This document shows, one piece after another, positions 15,106 to 15,680 of a stretch of DNA of 15,680 nucleotides (position 1 is its first letter; the number at the start of each line of letters is the position of its first letter). Under the pieces are notes generated by a model. The model was not told where the DNA came from. It made no database searches and worked only from the letters and a program-made list of their open reading frames with translations. This DNA comes from Zarea fungicola (taxonomy: Eukaryota; Ascomycota; Sordariomycetes; Hypocreales; Cordycipitaceae), in NCBI GenBank assembly GCA_900169235.1, contig FWCC01000325.1, positions 1 through 15,680 on the forward strand. The letters run 5' to 3'. A program made the translations under genes and the position numbers.

Positions 15106-15680
15106 GTTAGGCAACTAGGCTCTTTGGGAATCGTATGGATTTGCAGGTTGTAATTTGACGAGTTTTAAAACGCCGGGGTTATAAGTTACGAGTGCAGTTG
15201 ACACCTGCATAAATAATAAACCTAATAAATAGTAAGATACGTTAGGCAAGCGGGGTATGGTTTACCAAAGGCATACGTAAGGCCGTAGGTTTCGAAGCAG
15301 AGGTGTGTCATTCAGGTATGGAGGTAATTAATTACTAGCGGGCATTTACGCCAGTGAATGGTAATCGACGCACCGAACTTTTGGCTTATCCTTTGAAGGG
15401 GGTTTTGGAGAGTGAAAAAGTTGGGGGATCGGCGATTACCTATTTTGTCGTCTGTGAAGTGGGCCAGATATACCTGCGATGGTAGCCAAAATCTCGATGG
15501 ACGCCCAAATGCTTGACGGGGATATTTATCCCCCTCTTTTTGTGCTTTGGCTTAGTGCCTCCCTCCTATCCCTGTTGCCATTTCCTTGTTCCCTAAACTG
15601 AATAATCCCGCATTAAATCTTCTGGTAAACTACAGGAAGCAGTGGTACGACGAAATTTGCCACCCAGGCAGAAACGCTTG

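Overview
The window looks like nuclear DNA of a filamentous ascomycete (Pezizomycotina). The evidence is: short spliceosomal introns of about 50-70 nt with GTRNGY donors and CTRAY branch points, a multi-domain fungal hybrid histidine kinase, a fungal C2H2 regulator, and a beta-tubulin gene with the usual fungal introns after codons 4, 12 and 53. The order is unknown. No tRNA, rRNA or CRISPR array was seen.

Layout. Left (613-4677, +): a large hybrid histidine kinase in three exons, with two GAF-like regions, a histidine kinase core and a C-terminal receiver. Joining the exons restores one 1268-residue frame from pieces that look like separate genes. Middle left (about 4700-7700): a repeat- and hairpin-rich spacer, small open frames of unknown status, a C2H2 zinc-finger gene on the minus strand whose 5' exon is not resolved, and a 147-residue protein of unknown function on the minus strand.

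Centre (about 7900-9300): the most informative part. A short two-exon gene (8902-9300, +) encodes an endosulfine (ENSA/Igo) family protein with the FDSGD core, hidden because it is small and spliced. Exactly 924 bp upstream lies a decayed copy of its promoter and first exons, with a stop in exon 1 and a one-base loss in exon 2. That copy runs directly into a fragment of a phosphoketolase gene, giving a chimeric relic. Centre right (9300-12600) holds degenerate or small spliced open frames I could not identify, one with a partial second copy, then a 191-bp solo LTR (12619-12809) with a perfect 5-bp target-site duplication.

Right (13404-15105, -): a complete five-exon beta-tubulin gene of 447 residues. 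It is intact, with all checked benzimidazole-site residues of the sensitive type. It differs from the canonical sequence at conserved places: C127S, C129S, K174G, V175N and E205Q. It may be a divergent paralogue. The last 575 bases are its presumed promoter.

The genes do not form an operon or an evident biosynthetic cluster. Three intact genes have signalling or cell-cycle themes: phosphorelay sensing, PP2A inhibition by endosulfine, and microtubules. Their proximity is probably incidental. The interval between them looks like a relic-rich accessory region with tandem duplication, gene fragments and an LTR. Domain assignments come from reading motifs; no database search was run.
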